The notes below the pieces were generated by a model. That model saw nothing but the letters and a program-made list of their open reading frames with translations, was not told where the DNA came from and did no database searches. A stretch of 64,000 nucleotides of DNA. It comes from Polynucleobacter ibericus (GTDB lineage: Bacteria > Pseudomonadota > Gammaproteobacteria > Burkholderiales > Burkholderiaceae). Numbering within the stretch: the stretch's first letter is position 1; every line of letters starts with the position of its first letter. Below are positions 35,970 through 45,088 of this stretch, one piece after another. The stretch is from assembly GCF_018687955.1 (NCBI RefSeq), contig NZ_CP061309.1, positions 1,658,007-1,722,006 on the forward strand, given 5' to 3'. A program made the translations under genes and the position numbers.

Positions 35970-36429
35970 GAAAAAGATTTCGCCCAAGCTGACAATTGAT
36001 TTTCAATTCGCTAGTCCAGCAATTGAGTCGGCAATAGGTAAAGCAGCCTCCTCCGCCCTAATTAAGAAATGGGTCAAGAGTGCCACGCCTCTTGGCGGCT
36101 TAGTGACCCTACGCTTTGTTAATGCTACGGAAGGCAAAAAGCTGAACTTAACGTTTCGCCAAAAAGACTACGCCACCAATGTTTTAACTTTCCCATACGA
36201 GCTTACAAAAAAATCTTTAGCTACCGATATTATTTTTTGTTTACCCGTGCTTCAAAAAGAAGCCAAGGAGCAAAGCAAGTTATTGAAAGCGCATTTGGCT
36301 CATTTAATTGTGCATGGCTGCCTTCACGCCCAAGGTCATGATCATGAGGCAGAACGTGATGCCAAAAAAATGGAGGCTCTGGAAATCCAAATTCTCCAAA
36401 AATTAGGCTTTGCTAACCCCTATTCTTAA
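35956..36429 (+). CDS. ybeY: Endoribonuclease / rRNA maturation factor YbeY
   Basis: Zinc-dependent factor in 16S rRNA 3'-end maturation and ribosome quality control. The 157-residue protein has the signature [11 protein letters not shown] (H-x3-H-x5-H) near residue 114 and a conserved strand [32 protein letters not shown]. The start overlaps miaB by 14 bp, and corC follows 30 bp later. It is normally co-encoded with ybeZ, absent at this position. Confidence 0.95.
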   Translation: MPTNKKKISPKLTIDFQFASPAIESAIGKAASSALIKKWVKSATPLGGLVTLRFVNATEGKKLNLTFRQKDYATNVLTFPYELTKKSLATDIIFCLPVLQKEAKEQSKLLKAHLAHLIVHGCLHAQGHDHEAERDAKKMEALEIQILQKLGFANPYS

Positions 36430-36459
36430 TTTGTCTTATTTCTAAGCTATTCTTGCTAT

Positions 36460-37299
36460 ATGCCTGACCCCAATAAATCCCTTTTAGACCGCTTGGCCGC
36501 TTTTTTAACTCCAGAGCCAACGAAACCTAGTGAACGCCGTCAAGAACTAATTGAAACACTGCGCGAAGCCCAATCTGAGGGGTTGATAGATGCCGATGCC
36601 CTCTCCATGATTGAGGGAGTTTTTCAAGTAGGTCAATTATGTGCTCGCGATATTCTTGTACCGCGCGCCCAAATTGACTGGATTGATATTGGTCAATCCC
36701 TTCCCGAGATCATTAAGAGCGTTATCGAAGCAGCGCACTCACGCTTTCCGGTTTATGAGGGGAGCAAGGATAACGTTATAGGTATTTTGTTAGCTAAAGA
36801 TCTATTGCGTCATGCCACAGAAAAAGACTTTCAAGTTCGGGATTGGTTACGTCCGGCCGTCTTTATCCCTGAATCAAAACGTCTGAGCGTCTTACTACGA
36901 GACTTCAAAGATAATCGTAATCACCTAGCTGTAGTGGTAGATGAATATAGCGGGGTAGCTGGAATTATTACGATCGAAGATGTGCTGGAACAGATCGTTG
37001 GCGATATTGAAGACGAGCATGATATTGACGAAGAAGCTGATAATCTGATTGCATTAGATAATGGCGATATTCGCGTTAAGGGCATTACAGAGCTAGAGCA
37101 ATTTAATGAAAAGCTTGGTACGCATTTTGAACTCGAGGATATTGAAACCGTTGCTGGTCTGGTTATTCAACATCTAGGTCGAGTACCGAAGATGGGCGAG
37201 CTTATTGAAATTGATGGCATTGAATTCGAAGTGCAACGCGCTGACCCAAGGCAAATTCATATTCTGCTTGCACGACAAGCTAATAAAAAATCTGACTGA
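36460..37299 (+). CDS. corC: CorC/HlyC family CBS-domain protein
   Basis: Cytoplasmic protein of 279 residues with two CBS domains (about 70-190; for example DILVPRAQIDWI and FPVYEGSKDNVIGILLAKDLL) and a C-terminal CorC_HlyC/transporter-associated domain (about 200-275, RVKGITELEQFNEKLGTHF). It lacks the DUF21 membrane domain, like E. coli CorC (YbeX). Roles in Mg/Co efflux and ribosome maturation have been proposed for YbeX. The YbeY-CorC-Lnt order matches other proteobacteria. Confidence 0.94.
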   Translation: MPDPNKSLLDRLAAFLTPEPTKPSERRQELIETLREAQSEGLIDADALSMIEGVFQVGQLCARDILVPRAQIDWIDIGQSLPEIIKSVIEAAHSRFPVYEGSKDNVIGILLAKDLLRHATEKDFQVRDWLRPAVFIPESKRLSVLLRDFKDNRNHLAVVVDEYSGVAGIITIEDVLEQIVGDIEDEHDIDEEADNLIALDNGDIRVKGITELEQFNEKLGTHFELEDIETVAGLVIQHLGRVPKMGELIEIDGIEFEVQRADPRQIHILLARQANKKSD

Positions 37300-37307
37300 G
37301 ATTCAAC

Positions 37308-38840
37308 TTGCTTGATCAGCAACCTTATCGATACATCGGCGGCAAAGCATCTATAGTCCTGAGCTTGTTTATCTTAGGCGCCGTACTGGCATTAATTGCC
37401 GAACTGCCTTATGGCGGCTGGATACAAATCCCCGTTCTCAGTCTTGTTTGGTGGCGCCTCAATCCTCAGACTCCGAATCCTTTAAAGAAGCAATTCTTGC
37501 AGGGCCTTATCTTTGGGATTGGTTATTTTGTTATCGGCCTTTGGTGGCTTTACATTAGCCTGCATGATGTCGGCGGTATGAATGCACTGCTCGCGTGTAT
37601 GGGAGTATTTCTTCTCTCTGCTTATGTAGCCGTCTATTTTTCTTTAGCAACTCTAGTAATTCCATTGTTTAAACAGAGTCGTCTATTCGGCCTTTTACTC
37701 GCATCTAGCTGGGTGCTGGCAGAATTTTTGCGCGGCTATATCTTTACCGGCTTTCCATGGATGGGATTTGCCGAAACCCAGTTCAATGGTCCATTCGCAC
37801 CGATTGCGCCTTTCTTTGGGGGGCTAGCTTGTACCTTTTTAGCGGTCTGGGCTTCCTGGGAGATTTACCAAGTTCGCAAGCATGTCCTTGCAAGCGCGAT
37901 CCTCCTTTCAGCTGTTGTTAGCATCTCGCAACTGGCTGGGTTATTGACCTTTACAAAACCAGTTGGAGAGCCTATTAGCGTTCGACTGATTCAAGGTAAC
38001 TTTGAACAAAGCTTGATATTCAAGCCAGAAGGGATACTCCAGCAAATCGCGTTTTACCACGATGCAATTACGCAATCTAAAGCTGAATTAATTATTGCTC
38101 CTGAAACTGCTTTTCCCTGGCCCGAAAATCAATTACCCGCCAACCTGTTAGAAAGCTTACGAAGTTTTTCTAACTCCAATGACGCCAACTTATTATTTGG
38201 TGTCATTGGTAGAGAATCTGCCCCTCAAAATAATCGAGAATTTTCTAATCGTGCCTTAGGTCTATCCCCTTCTTCGCCAACTTATATTTATGATAAAAGT
38301 CATCTAGTGCCCTTTGGTGAATTTATACCTCCAGGATTTCATTGGTTTGTAAATGCCTTTAGTGTTCCATTGAGTGATTTTGCTAGAGGTGGAATGAGTC
38401 AGCCTAACTTCACAATATTAAGAGCTCACCAAGATCCTATTTATGCAGCCATTACGATTTGCTATGAAGATGTATTTGGTAGCGAACTCGCTAGCAGAAT
38501 TCGTAACAGCAGAAAGCCAACAAACCTGTTGATAAACCTCACCAATCTTGCTTGGTTTGGAGATTCGCAGGCCCCGACCCAACAGTTACGCCTTTCACAA
38601 CTGCGCTCTCTAGAAACTGGACTTCCTGCCTTACGCGCTACCAATACCGGCATTACCGCCGTTCTTGGCCCCGATGGCAAAGTACTAAAAGCACTCCCTG
38701 AATTTACCCAAAGCACTCTAAGCACCCAAGTCCAAGCGTATTCAGGCAAAACGCCTTACGTCATTTGGGGTAATTTACCGATTTTGGGTATTTCTTGCCT
38801 TCTCTTGCTCTGGGGCTTGATTCGTCATAGACGTTTTTAA
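37308..38840 (+). CDS. lnt: Apolipoprotein N-acyltransferase Lnt
   Basis: Inner-membrane enzyme adding the third acyl chain to lipoproteins. The 510-residue protein has an N-terminal membrane part and a periplasmic nitrilase-like domain. The Glu-Lys-Cys triad is at Glu266 (IAPETAFPWPE), Lys330 (YDKSHLVPFGEF) and Cys385 (ICYEDVFG). The start is a TTG at 37308; an in-frame stop at 37293-37295 rules out any longer form, and no ATG is near, so TTG is accepted despite a weak ribosome site. It follows corC by 8 bp. Confidence 0.94.
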   Translation: MLDQQPYRYIGGKASIVLSLFILGAVLALIAELPYGGWIQIPVLSLVWWRLNPQTPNPLKKQFLQGLIFGIGYFVIGLWWLYISLHDVGGMNALLACMGVFLLSAYVAVYFSLATLVIPLFKQSRLFGLLLASSWVLAEFLRGYIFTGFPWMGFAETQFNGPFAPIAPFFGGLACTFLAVWASWEIYQVRKHVLASAILLSAVVSISQLAGLLTFTKPVGEPISVRLIQGNFEQSLIFKPEGILQQIAFYHDAITQSKAELIIAPETAFPWPENQLPANLLESLRSFSNSNDANLLFGVIGRESAPQNNREFSNRALGLSPSSPTYIYDKSHLVPFGEFIPPGFHWFVNAFSVPLSDFARGGMSQPNFTILRAHQDPIYAAITICYEDVFGSELASRIRNSRKPTNLLINLTNLAWFGDSQAPTQQLRLSQLRSLETGLPALRATNTGITAVLGPDGKVLKALPEFTQSTLSTQVQAYSGKTPYVIWGNLPILGISCLLLLWGLIRHRRF

Positions 38841-38899
38841 GCATTTTTAACGCCAGCACGCTCTAGCCATGTAAAATCAATGGCTTAGCCAGGTTAAAC

Positions 38900-39790
38900 A
38901 TGCTTACTTTTCAGCAAATCATTCTCAAACTTCAAGATTATTGGGACCAACAAGGTTGTGCCCTATTGCAACCTATCGACCTCGAGGTTGGTGCCGGTAC
39001 ATCTCATACCGCAACCTTCCTGCGTGCCATTGGTCCTGAGCCCTGGAAGGCGGCTTATGTGCAGCCATCCCGCCGACCAAAAGATGGTCGCTATGGTGAG
39101 AACCCAAACCGTCTGCAGCACTACTATCAATATCAGGTCGTTCTGAAACCAGCCCCTGAAAATATTCTTGATCTGTATTTAGGATCTCTCGCCGCCTTAG
39201 GTCTGGATCTAAAACAGAATGATGTGCGCTTTGTAGAAGATGACTGGGAAAACCCAACGCTTGGCGCTTGGGGTCTTGGCTGGGAAGTTTGGTTAAACGG
39301 TATGGAAGTGACTCAATTTACTTACTTCCAACAAGTAGGTGGCTTGGATTGCAAACCTGTTCTTGGCGAGATTACCTACGGTATCGAACGTTTGGCGATG
39401 TACATCCAGAACTGCTCGAATGTATATGACTTAGTTTGGGCTGATGGCATTTCTTATGGTGACGTGTATCACCAGAATGAAGTTGAGCAATCTTGCTATA
39501 ACTTCGAACACTCTAATACTGATTTACTCTTTGCAAACTTCACAAATTATGAAAGTGAAGCTAAGCGCTTGATGGAAGTGCCACTGGCACTTCCCGCCTA
39601 TGAAATGATTCTAAAAGCCGCGCACACATTTAATTTGCTGGATGCGCGTGGCGCTATCTCAGTAACAGAGCGTGCAGCCTATATTGGCCGCATTCGCAAT
39701 CTGTCGCGCGCCGTTGCTCAAGCCTACTTTGAGTCCAGAGAGAAACTGGGCTTCCCAATGTGTCAACGTCAAGCTAAAGCGCAGGCTTAA
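38900..39790 (+). CDS. glyQ: Glycyl-tRNA synthetase alpha subunit
   Basis: Catalytic class II aminoacyl-tRNA synthetase subunit of the alpha2-beta2 bacterial enzyme, 296 residues. Motifs include [15 protein letters not shown] at the N-terminus, the motif 2 region [26 protein letters not shown], and the motif 3-like [13 protein letters not shown] near 160. It is followed by glyS after 27 bp. The 59-bp gap to lnt contains a short inverted repeat (AGCCAT/ATGGCT) of unclear meaning. Confidence 0.97.
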   Translation: MLTFQQIILKLQDYWDQQGCALLQPIDLEVGAGTSHTATFLRAIGPEPWKAAYVQPSRRPKDGRYGENPNRLQHYYQYQVVLKPAPENILDLYLGSLAALGLDLKQNDVRFVEDDWENPTLGAWGLGWEVWLNGMEVTQFTYFQQVGGLDCKPVLGEITYGIERLAMYIQNCSNVYDLVWADGISYGDVYHQNEVEQSCYNFEHSNTDLLFANFTNYESEAKRLMEVPLALPAYEMILKAAHTFNLLDARGAISVTERAAYIGRIRNLSRAVAQAYFESREKLGFPMCQRQAKAQA

Positions 39791-39817
39791 GCGCATCGAG
39801 ATTTCTGCATTCCATTT

Positions 39818-41956
39818 ATGAGCACATCCAATTCAAAACCTCAATCAGCGACTTTATTGATTGAGGTATTTACCGAAGAATTACCTCCAAAATCTTTACG
39901 TCGCTTAGGTGATGCATTTAGCGAGGGCATCTTTGCAGCACTTAAATCTGCAGGTCTGGCCTCTGAGTCATCCAAAGTGACTGGCTTTGCCACGCCTCGC
40001 CGTCTAGCCGCTCAAGTCACCAACATACTAGATCAAGCGCCTGACTTTCCTGTACGTGAAAAATTACTGCCCACCAGTATTGCATTTGATGCTGAAGGTA
40101 AAGCCACTCCACCTTTGCTTAAAAAATTAGGCGCCCTTGGGTATGCAGATATCGATCTCGCTACTCTAGAAAAAGCGGGTGAAGGTAAAAATGAAGCTCT
40201 GTATCTTAATGTGATCGCTAAAGGTGCTGAGCTTGAGCAAACTGTGCAAACTGCGCTTGAGCAAACATTGAGCAAACTACCAATTGCAAAAATGATGCAT
40301 TACCAAGTGCTGCAGAAAAATGGTGAATTAGCTGACGTCCAATTTGCTCGTCCAGCCCATAGTATCATTGCGCTTCATGGTGGCACCACCTTAAGTATTA
40401 GCGCTCTTGGCGTTGATGCAGCCAATCAAACTGAGGGGCATCGTTTCCTAGCACCAGGCAGTGTCACCATTAATAATGCAGATCAGTACGAATCTGACTT
40501 GCAATCTAAGGCAAAGATTATTCCCAGCTTTAATCAACGTCGTGCACAGATTGAAGCTGCCCTTTTAAAAGCTGCTGGCGATGATTTAGTGCTGATGCCA
40601 GATAGCCTTTTGGATGAAGTAACAGCGCTAGTCGAGTGGCCCGCCATCTATGAGTGTCATTTCGATCAAGAATTCTTGGAAGTGCCGCAAGAATGTTTGA
40701 TTCTGACAATGCAAACGAATCAAAAGTACTTTGCATTAACGGACAAGCAAGGAAGATTGCGCAACCGCTTCTTAATTGTTTCGAACATTGAAACCAGCAA
40801 ACCAGATGCCATCATTTCCGGTAACGAGCGCGTTGTGCGTCCACGCTTATCTGATGCACGTTTCTTCTTTAAGCAAGATCAAAAGCGTCCCTTAGCTTCT
40901 CGCGTGGCAGATTTAGGTAAGGTGGTCTATCACAACCAATTAGGTAATCAATTGGATCGCGCCAAGCGCGTTCAAGGGCTAGCCGTAGGCATAGCCAAGA
41001 AACTGGGCGCAGATGAGAAGTTAGCTTCACGCGCAGCTGAAATTGCCAAAACAGATTTGTTAACCGATATGGTTGGTGAGTTCCCAGAGTTACAAGGAAT
41101 CATGGGTCGTTATTACGCTACTCATGATGGCGAGAATGCGGATGTCGCTAGCGCTTGCAGTGAACACTATATGCCGCGCTTTGCAGGTGATGAACTGCCC
41201 CAAACTCAAACTGGCACGATCTTAGCTATTGCTGACAAACTAGAAACTTTAGTTGGCATTTGGGGCGTTGGACTTGCACCTACCGGAGACAAAGACCCAT
41301 ATGCTCTGCGTCGTCATGCTTTAGGCATTTGCCGCCTACTCCTCGAAAAAAATCTTTCTCTCAATTTGCCTGAATTGATTGAGTTGGCTCGTGCGCAGTT
41401 CCCACAAGCAGATGTACAAGAAAAAGCAAAAGCAGCTGATACCTACGCTTTTATCATTGACCGCTTGCGTGCCTATTTGCGTGATCAATCGATTGCTGGC
41501 AAAGCATTTACGAGCGCGGAAATTGATGCTGTTCTCAGCCAAGACCCAGCACAAATTAATGATTTAATTGAGCGCTTAACAGCATTACGTGAATTTAATG
41601 CTCTCGCAGAAGCTGCTCAACTCGCAGCCGCTAATAAGCGTATCAGTAATATTCTCAAGAAAACGACTACTGCCATTCCTGCGACATGTTCTGCAAAATT
41701 GCTGCAAATTCCAGCAGAGGCCAAGCTACATCAAGCATTAGAGGCGATTACACCGGCACTCAATGCCGCTTATGAAAAACGTCAATTTGTAGAACTCCTA
41801 AAAGCTCTCGTGGCTTTAAGTGGCCCAATTGATCAATTCTTTGCAGATGTGATGGTGATGGACCCTAATCCTGAGTTACGCGATAACCGCTTAGCTCTCC
41901 TGCAACAACTTCACCAGAAAATGAACCTCGTTGCCGACCTCGGCAAATTAGCATGA
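39818..41956 (+). CDS. glyS: Glycyl-tRNA synthetase beta subunit
   Basis: tRNA-binding beta subunit, 712 residues, partner of GlyQ. It starts ATLLIEVFTEELPPKSLRRL, has QTNQKYFALTDKQGRLRNRFLIVSN near 305-330 and the HD-like region AEIAKTDLLTDMVGEFPELQGIMGRYYA. The C-terminal anticodon-binding domain ends DNRLALLQQLHQKMNLVADLGKL. Its stop overlaps the gmhB start (ATGA), so translation is coupled. Confidence 0.97.
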   Translation: MSTSNSKPQSATLLIEVFTEELPPKSLRRLGDAFSEGIFAALKSAGLASESSKVTGFATPRRLAAQVTNILDQAPDFPVREKLLPTSIAFDAEGKATPPLLKKLGALGYADIDLATLEKAGEGKNEALYLNVIAKGAELEQTVQTALEQTLSKLPIAKMMHYQVLQKNGELADVQFARPAHSIIALHGGTTLSISALGVDAANQTEGHRFLAPGSVTINNADQYESDLQSKAKIIPSFNQRRAQIEAALLKAAGDDLVLMPDSLLDEVTALVEWPAIYECHFDQEFLEVPQECLILTMQTNQKYFALTDKQGRLRNRFLIVSNIETSKPDAIISGNERVVRPRLSDARFFFKQDQKRPLASRVADLGKVVYHNQLGNQLDRAKRVQGLAVGIAKKLGADEKLASRAAEIAKTDLLTDMVGEFPELQGIMGRYYATHDGENADVASACSEHYMPRFAGDELPQTQTGTILAIADKLETLVGIWGVGLAPTGDKDPYALRRHALGICRLLLEKNLSLNLPELIELARAQFPQADVQEKAKAADTYAFIIDRLRAYLRDQSIAGKAFTSAEIDAVLSQDPAQINDLIERLTALREFNALAEAAQLAAANKRISNILKKTTTAIPATCSAKLLQIPAEAKLHQALEAITPALNAAYEKRQFVELLKALVALSGPIDQFFADVMVMDPNPELRDNRLALLQQLHQKMNLVADLGKLA

Positions 41957-42525
41957 GCAACAGCTCCTCTAAATTAATCATTCTGGATCGCGATGGCGTG
42001 ATCAACAAAGATAGCGATGATTATGTGAAGTCTGCTGATGAGTGGATTCCTCTTCAAGGCAGTCTAGAAGCAATTGCCCTGCTAAATCAAGCAGGCTATC
42101 AGATTGCCTTAGCAACTAACCAGTCCGGTCTTTCAAGGGGCTACTTCACAATTAACGATTTGCATGCCATGCATAGCAAAATGGATATCCTGCTCAAGCC
42201 CTTGGGCGGCCGCATTGATAGCATCTTTTTTTGCCCGCATCAGGATGCTCATCAATGTGATTGCCGTAAGCCTGCACCTGGCATGATGAAAGAAATTGCC
42301 TTGCGCTACAAAAAAACGGATAGCGTCAAGCCATTAACGGGCGTTCCGATTGTGGGAGACTCTTTGCGCGATCTCCAAGCTGGAGTGGCTTTAGGAGCAT
42401 CCCCCCATTTAGTTCTCACCGGCAAGGGAGAAAAAACCCTTGCAAACGGTAAGCTACCAGAGGGAACACAAATTCATGCAGATCTCTTGGCTTTCGCTCA
42501 TGCACTTTTAGAAAATAAGGTTTAG
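41953..42525 (+). CDS. gmhB: D-glycero-beta-D-manno-heptose 1,7-bisphosphate 7-phosphatase
   Basis: HAD-superfamily phosphatase in ADP-heptose synthesis, upstream of WaaC/WaaF. The 190-residue protein has the nucleophile motif ILDRDGVINKDSDDYV, the ATNQSGLSRGYF motif II, the zinc-binding loop FCPHQDAHQCDCRKPAPGM (Cys-x-His...Cys-x-Cys), and motif IV GDSLRDLQAGV. It overlaps glyS by 4 bp. WaaF, which uses the final ADP-heptose, is at 7.5 kb. Confidence 0.94.
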   Translation: MSNSSSKLIILDRDGVINKDSDDYVKSADEWIPLQGSLEAIALLNQAGYQIALATNQSGLSRGYFTINDLHAMHSKMDILLKPLGGRIDSIFFCPHQDAHQCDCRKPAPGMMKEIALRYKKTDSVKPLTGVPIVGDSLRDLQAGVALGASPHLVLTGKGEKTLANGKLPEGTQIHADLLAFAHALLENKV

Positions 42526-42532
42526 ACCAATC

Positions 42533-43270
42533 ATGAAATTGATTCGCTCCACCCTCTTTGCCCTATTTTTACTGGTATTCACGCCAATCTGGTCAGTGCT
42601 GTGCATGATCACTTTTCCATTTCTGAGTCCAGAAAACCGTTACACCTTTATTGGACTCTGGAATAAAGTCGTTATCGCTCTTTTAAAACCACTATGCGGT
42701 ATCCATTATGAAATCCGCGGCATGGAAAACATGCAAGCCGTACTTAATGAACGTGTGATTATTCTCAGCAAGCATCAATCTGCTTACGAAACAATTGCAT
42801 ATATTGCATTACTACCCAAACAACTCTGCTTTGTCTTTAAACGTGAATTACTCTGGATCCCATTCTTTGGGTGGGCATTAGCTCTCCTCAAAATGATTCA
42901 CATTAATCGCTCAAATAAGATGACCGCAGCGCTATCCGTGGCGTCACAAGGTCGTAAACGCTTAAGCGAAGGCAAGTGGATCATGCTCTTTCCAGAAGGA
43001 ACGAGAACGCCTACCGGCTCAACCAAGCCTTATCGCAAAGGTGGCGCACGACTAGCGACTGCTACTGATGCCCTCATTATTCCGATCGCACACAACGCTG
43101 GGCGCTGCTGGCCAAAGAATAGTTTTATTAAAAACCCAGGCACGGTGATCTTCTCCATTGGCCCAGCAATTAGTTCGACCAATAAATCAGCAGAACAACT
43201 TCAGCAAGAAGTAGAGGGCTGGATTGAAGCTGAAATGCGGGTGATTGACCCTAGCGCCTATAAGCAATAA
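42533..43270 (+). CDS. 1-acyl-sn-glycerol-3-phosphate acyltransferase family protein (PlsC-like)
   Basis: Membrane-associated acyltransferase of phospholipid synthesis, 245 residues, with an N-terminal hydrophobic anchor (about 4-30). The catalytic box reads KHQSAYETIA, i.e. H-x4-E where most PlsC have H-x4-D. Block III is FPEGTRTPTG and block IV lies at LIIPIAHNAGRCWP. The substitution to Glu is seen in related proteins of this group, so activity is plausible. It follows gmhB by 7 bp and converges with ksgA. Confidence 0.88.
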   Translation: MKLIRSTLFALFLLVFTPIWSVLCMITFPFLSPENRYTFIGLWNKVVIALLKPLCGIHYEIRGMENMQAVLNERVIILSKHQSAYETIAYIALLPKQLCFVFKRELLWIPFFGWALALLKMIHINRSNKMTAALSVASQGRKRLSEGKWIMLFPEGTRTPTGSTKPYRKGGARLATATDALIIPIAHNAGRCWPKNSFIKNPGTVIFSIGPAISSTNKSAEQLQQEVEGWIEAEMRVIDPSAYKQ

Positions 43271-43300
43271 GAAGGCAATTAATTAGTACTGCGTATTGAT

Positions 43301-44077
43301 TTATGAGGCGAGAACTTTAGCCCACTCGATATAGCGATCTACGGAAATATCCTGAGCTCTTGCTTTGAGTTCAATCTCGGTCAAACTTAATCTATCAGCA
43401 AAAGCACTCAAGTTGGTACGCAACATTTTTCTTCTTTGAGAAAAGGCTGCAGCAACTACCTTCTCCAAAGAACCCCATTGCGCATCTGAAAGATTGAAGT
43501 CTCTTCTTGGAATCATTCGTACAACAGCCGAGTTCACTTTAGGTTGAGGATCAAATGCTTCTGGTGGCACCTCCAGCACCAACTCCATGTCATAACGAGC
43601 CTGAAGCATGACTGAAAGACGACTGAAATCTGAACTTCCGGCCTTAGCCACCATCCGTTCAACAACCTCTGCTTGCAACATAAATACCTGCTCATCGATA
43701 TGACTTGCCGCCGCTACCAAATGGAACAAAAGAGGTGAAGAGATGTTGTAAGGCAGGTTACCGACAACTTTGCATAATCCAGTCTTGGTCGAGCGATTCT
43801 GTGCCCATGTCACGAAGTCAAATTTGAGAGCATCGCCCTCGATTACAGTAAGGCCTTTAAGGTTTTTCTCATTCCAAAAGGCTACTAAATCACGGTCAAT
43901 CTCTAAGAGATCCAAGCAATCTAGATTACTCAGCAAAGGTAGCGTTAGCGCACCAAGACCAGGTCCAATCTCAATAACGTGCATATCAACACCGGGGTTA
44001 ATAAGCGCAACAATAGAATAAATAATGCCGTTGTCTTGTAGAAAGTTCTGGCCAAATCGTTTACGAGCGCGATGCAT
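43301..44077 (-). CDS. rsmA: 16S rRNA dimethyladenosine transferase RsmA/KsgA
   Basis: Methylates two adjacent adenosines in the 3' hairpin of 16S rRNA. The 258-residue protein starts RARKRFGQNFLQD and has the SAM motif VIEIGPGLGALTLPLL near 36 and the catalytic NLPYNISSPLLFHL near 117, plus FSQRRKMLRTNL in the C-terminal domain. It starts 3 bp after pdxA ends; the lptD-surA-pdxA-rsmA order matches other proteobacteria. Confidence 0.97.
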   Translation of the reverse strand: MHRARKRFGQNFLQDNGIIYSIVALINPGVDMHVIEIGPGLGALTLPLLSNLDCLDLLEIDRDLVAFWNEKNLKGLTVIEGDALKFDFVTWAQNRSTKTGLCKVVGNLPYNISSPLLFHLVAAASHIDEQVFMLQAEVVERMVAKAGSSDFSRLSVMLQARYDMELVLEVPPEAFDPQPKVNSAVVRMIPRRDFNLSDAQWGSLEKVVAAAFSQRRKMLRTNLSAFADRLSLTEIELKARAQDISVDRYIEWAKVLAS

Positions 44078-44080
44078 TCC

Positions 44081-45088
44081 TTAGTGTTGCTTTCTTTTAT
44101 TCAGTGCTAATTGATAGGCTAAACGTAAGGCCTCAAGCATGCTACCCGAGTCAGCAACCCCTTTACCGGCGATATCTAAAGCAGTTCCGTGATCTACCGA
44201 AGTACGAATAATCGGCAATCCTAGGGTGACATTTACCCCATTGCCAAAGGTAACAAATTTAAAAGGTGCCAAGCCCTGATCGTGATACATCGCAATGAAA
44301 GCATCCACTTGGGCAACGGAATCAGAATCAAACATCGTATCGCCAGGATAAGGGCCGAGGACATTAATGCCCATGCTCTGAGCCGCATCAATTGCCGGTG
44401 AGATGATGTCAATCTCTTCACGACCCAAGTATCCAGATTCTCCTGCGTGAGGATTTAAGCCAGCCACATGAGTCAATGGTTTTGAAATACCAAATTTGTT
44501 CTGCAAATCTTGATTGACGATTTGAATGGTTTCCAATACCAAGTCATGGCTTAGCGCTTGTGGAACCTCTTTTAAGGGAAGATGGGTGGTCATAAGAGCT
44601 ACCCGCAGATCTCTCGGGGATTTAAGCCCCAAAAACCCACTGGGCAGTGGCGCACATAACATCATCACCACATGAGAAACATGACAACGCTGTGCGAGAT
44701 ACTCTGTATGCCCTGTAAATGGAGTCCCAGCATCATTAATAATGCTTTTCTGAAGTGGAGCAGTCACCATCGCATCAAAACGACCCTGAAGACAACCATC
44801 AACAGCTTGATCCAACAGGCTAAGAACATACTTTGCGTTCTGAGGATTCAAAGTTCCCTGCTGGACGGATGTGGCAAGTTCGATATTTTGAATCTGCAAT
44901 CGATTCACGAATTCTGGATTAGTATTTTTCGGTATAGAAAGTAAGCTCTTATTACCCAGCAAGGTAATTGCAACATTATGTTGCTCATGCAAAAACTCTA
45001 GCGCAGCAATAAGAGAAACCTCAGGCCCAATACCAGCTGGCTCACCAGTACTTACAACGAGATTAACGAGGGGTGCTGCTTGCTGCAT
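44081..45088 (-). CDS. pdxA: 4-hydroxythreonine-4-phosphate dehydrogenase PdxA
   Basis: NAD-dependent step of pyridoxal phosphate synthesis. The 335 residues include STGEPAGIGPE at the N-terminus, GHTEYLAQRC near 125, AGLNPHAGESGYLGREE near 210 (metal-binding His) and AMYHDQGLAPFKF near 268 with the metal His. The start overlaps the end of surA by 26 bp; no internal ATG would restore a gap without removing the conserved N-terminus. Confidence 0.96.
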   Translation of the reverse strand: MQQAAPLVNLVVSTGEPAGIGPEVSLIAALEFLHEQHNVAITLLGNKSLLSIPKNTNPEFVNRLQIQNIELATSVQQGTLNPQNAKYVLSLLDQAVDGCLQGRFDAMVTAPLQKSIINDAGTPFTGHTEYLAQRCHVSHVVMMLCAPLPSGFLGLKSPRDLRVALMTTHLPLKEVPQALSHDLVLETIQIVNQDLQNKFGISKPLTHVAGLNPHAGESGYLGREEIDIISPAIDAAQSMGINVLGPYPGDTMFDSDSVAQVDAFIAMYHDQGLAPFKFVTFGNGVNVTLGLPIIRTSVDHGTALDIAGKGVADSGSMLEALRLAYQLALNKRKQH

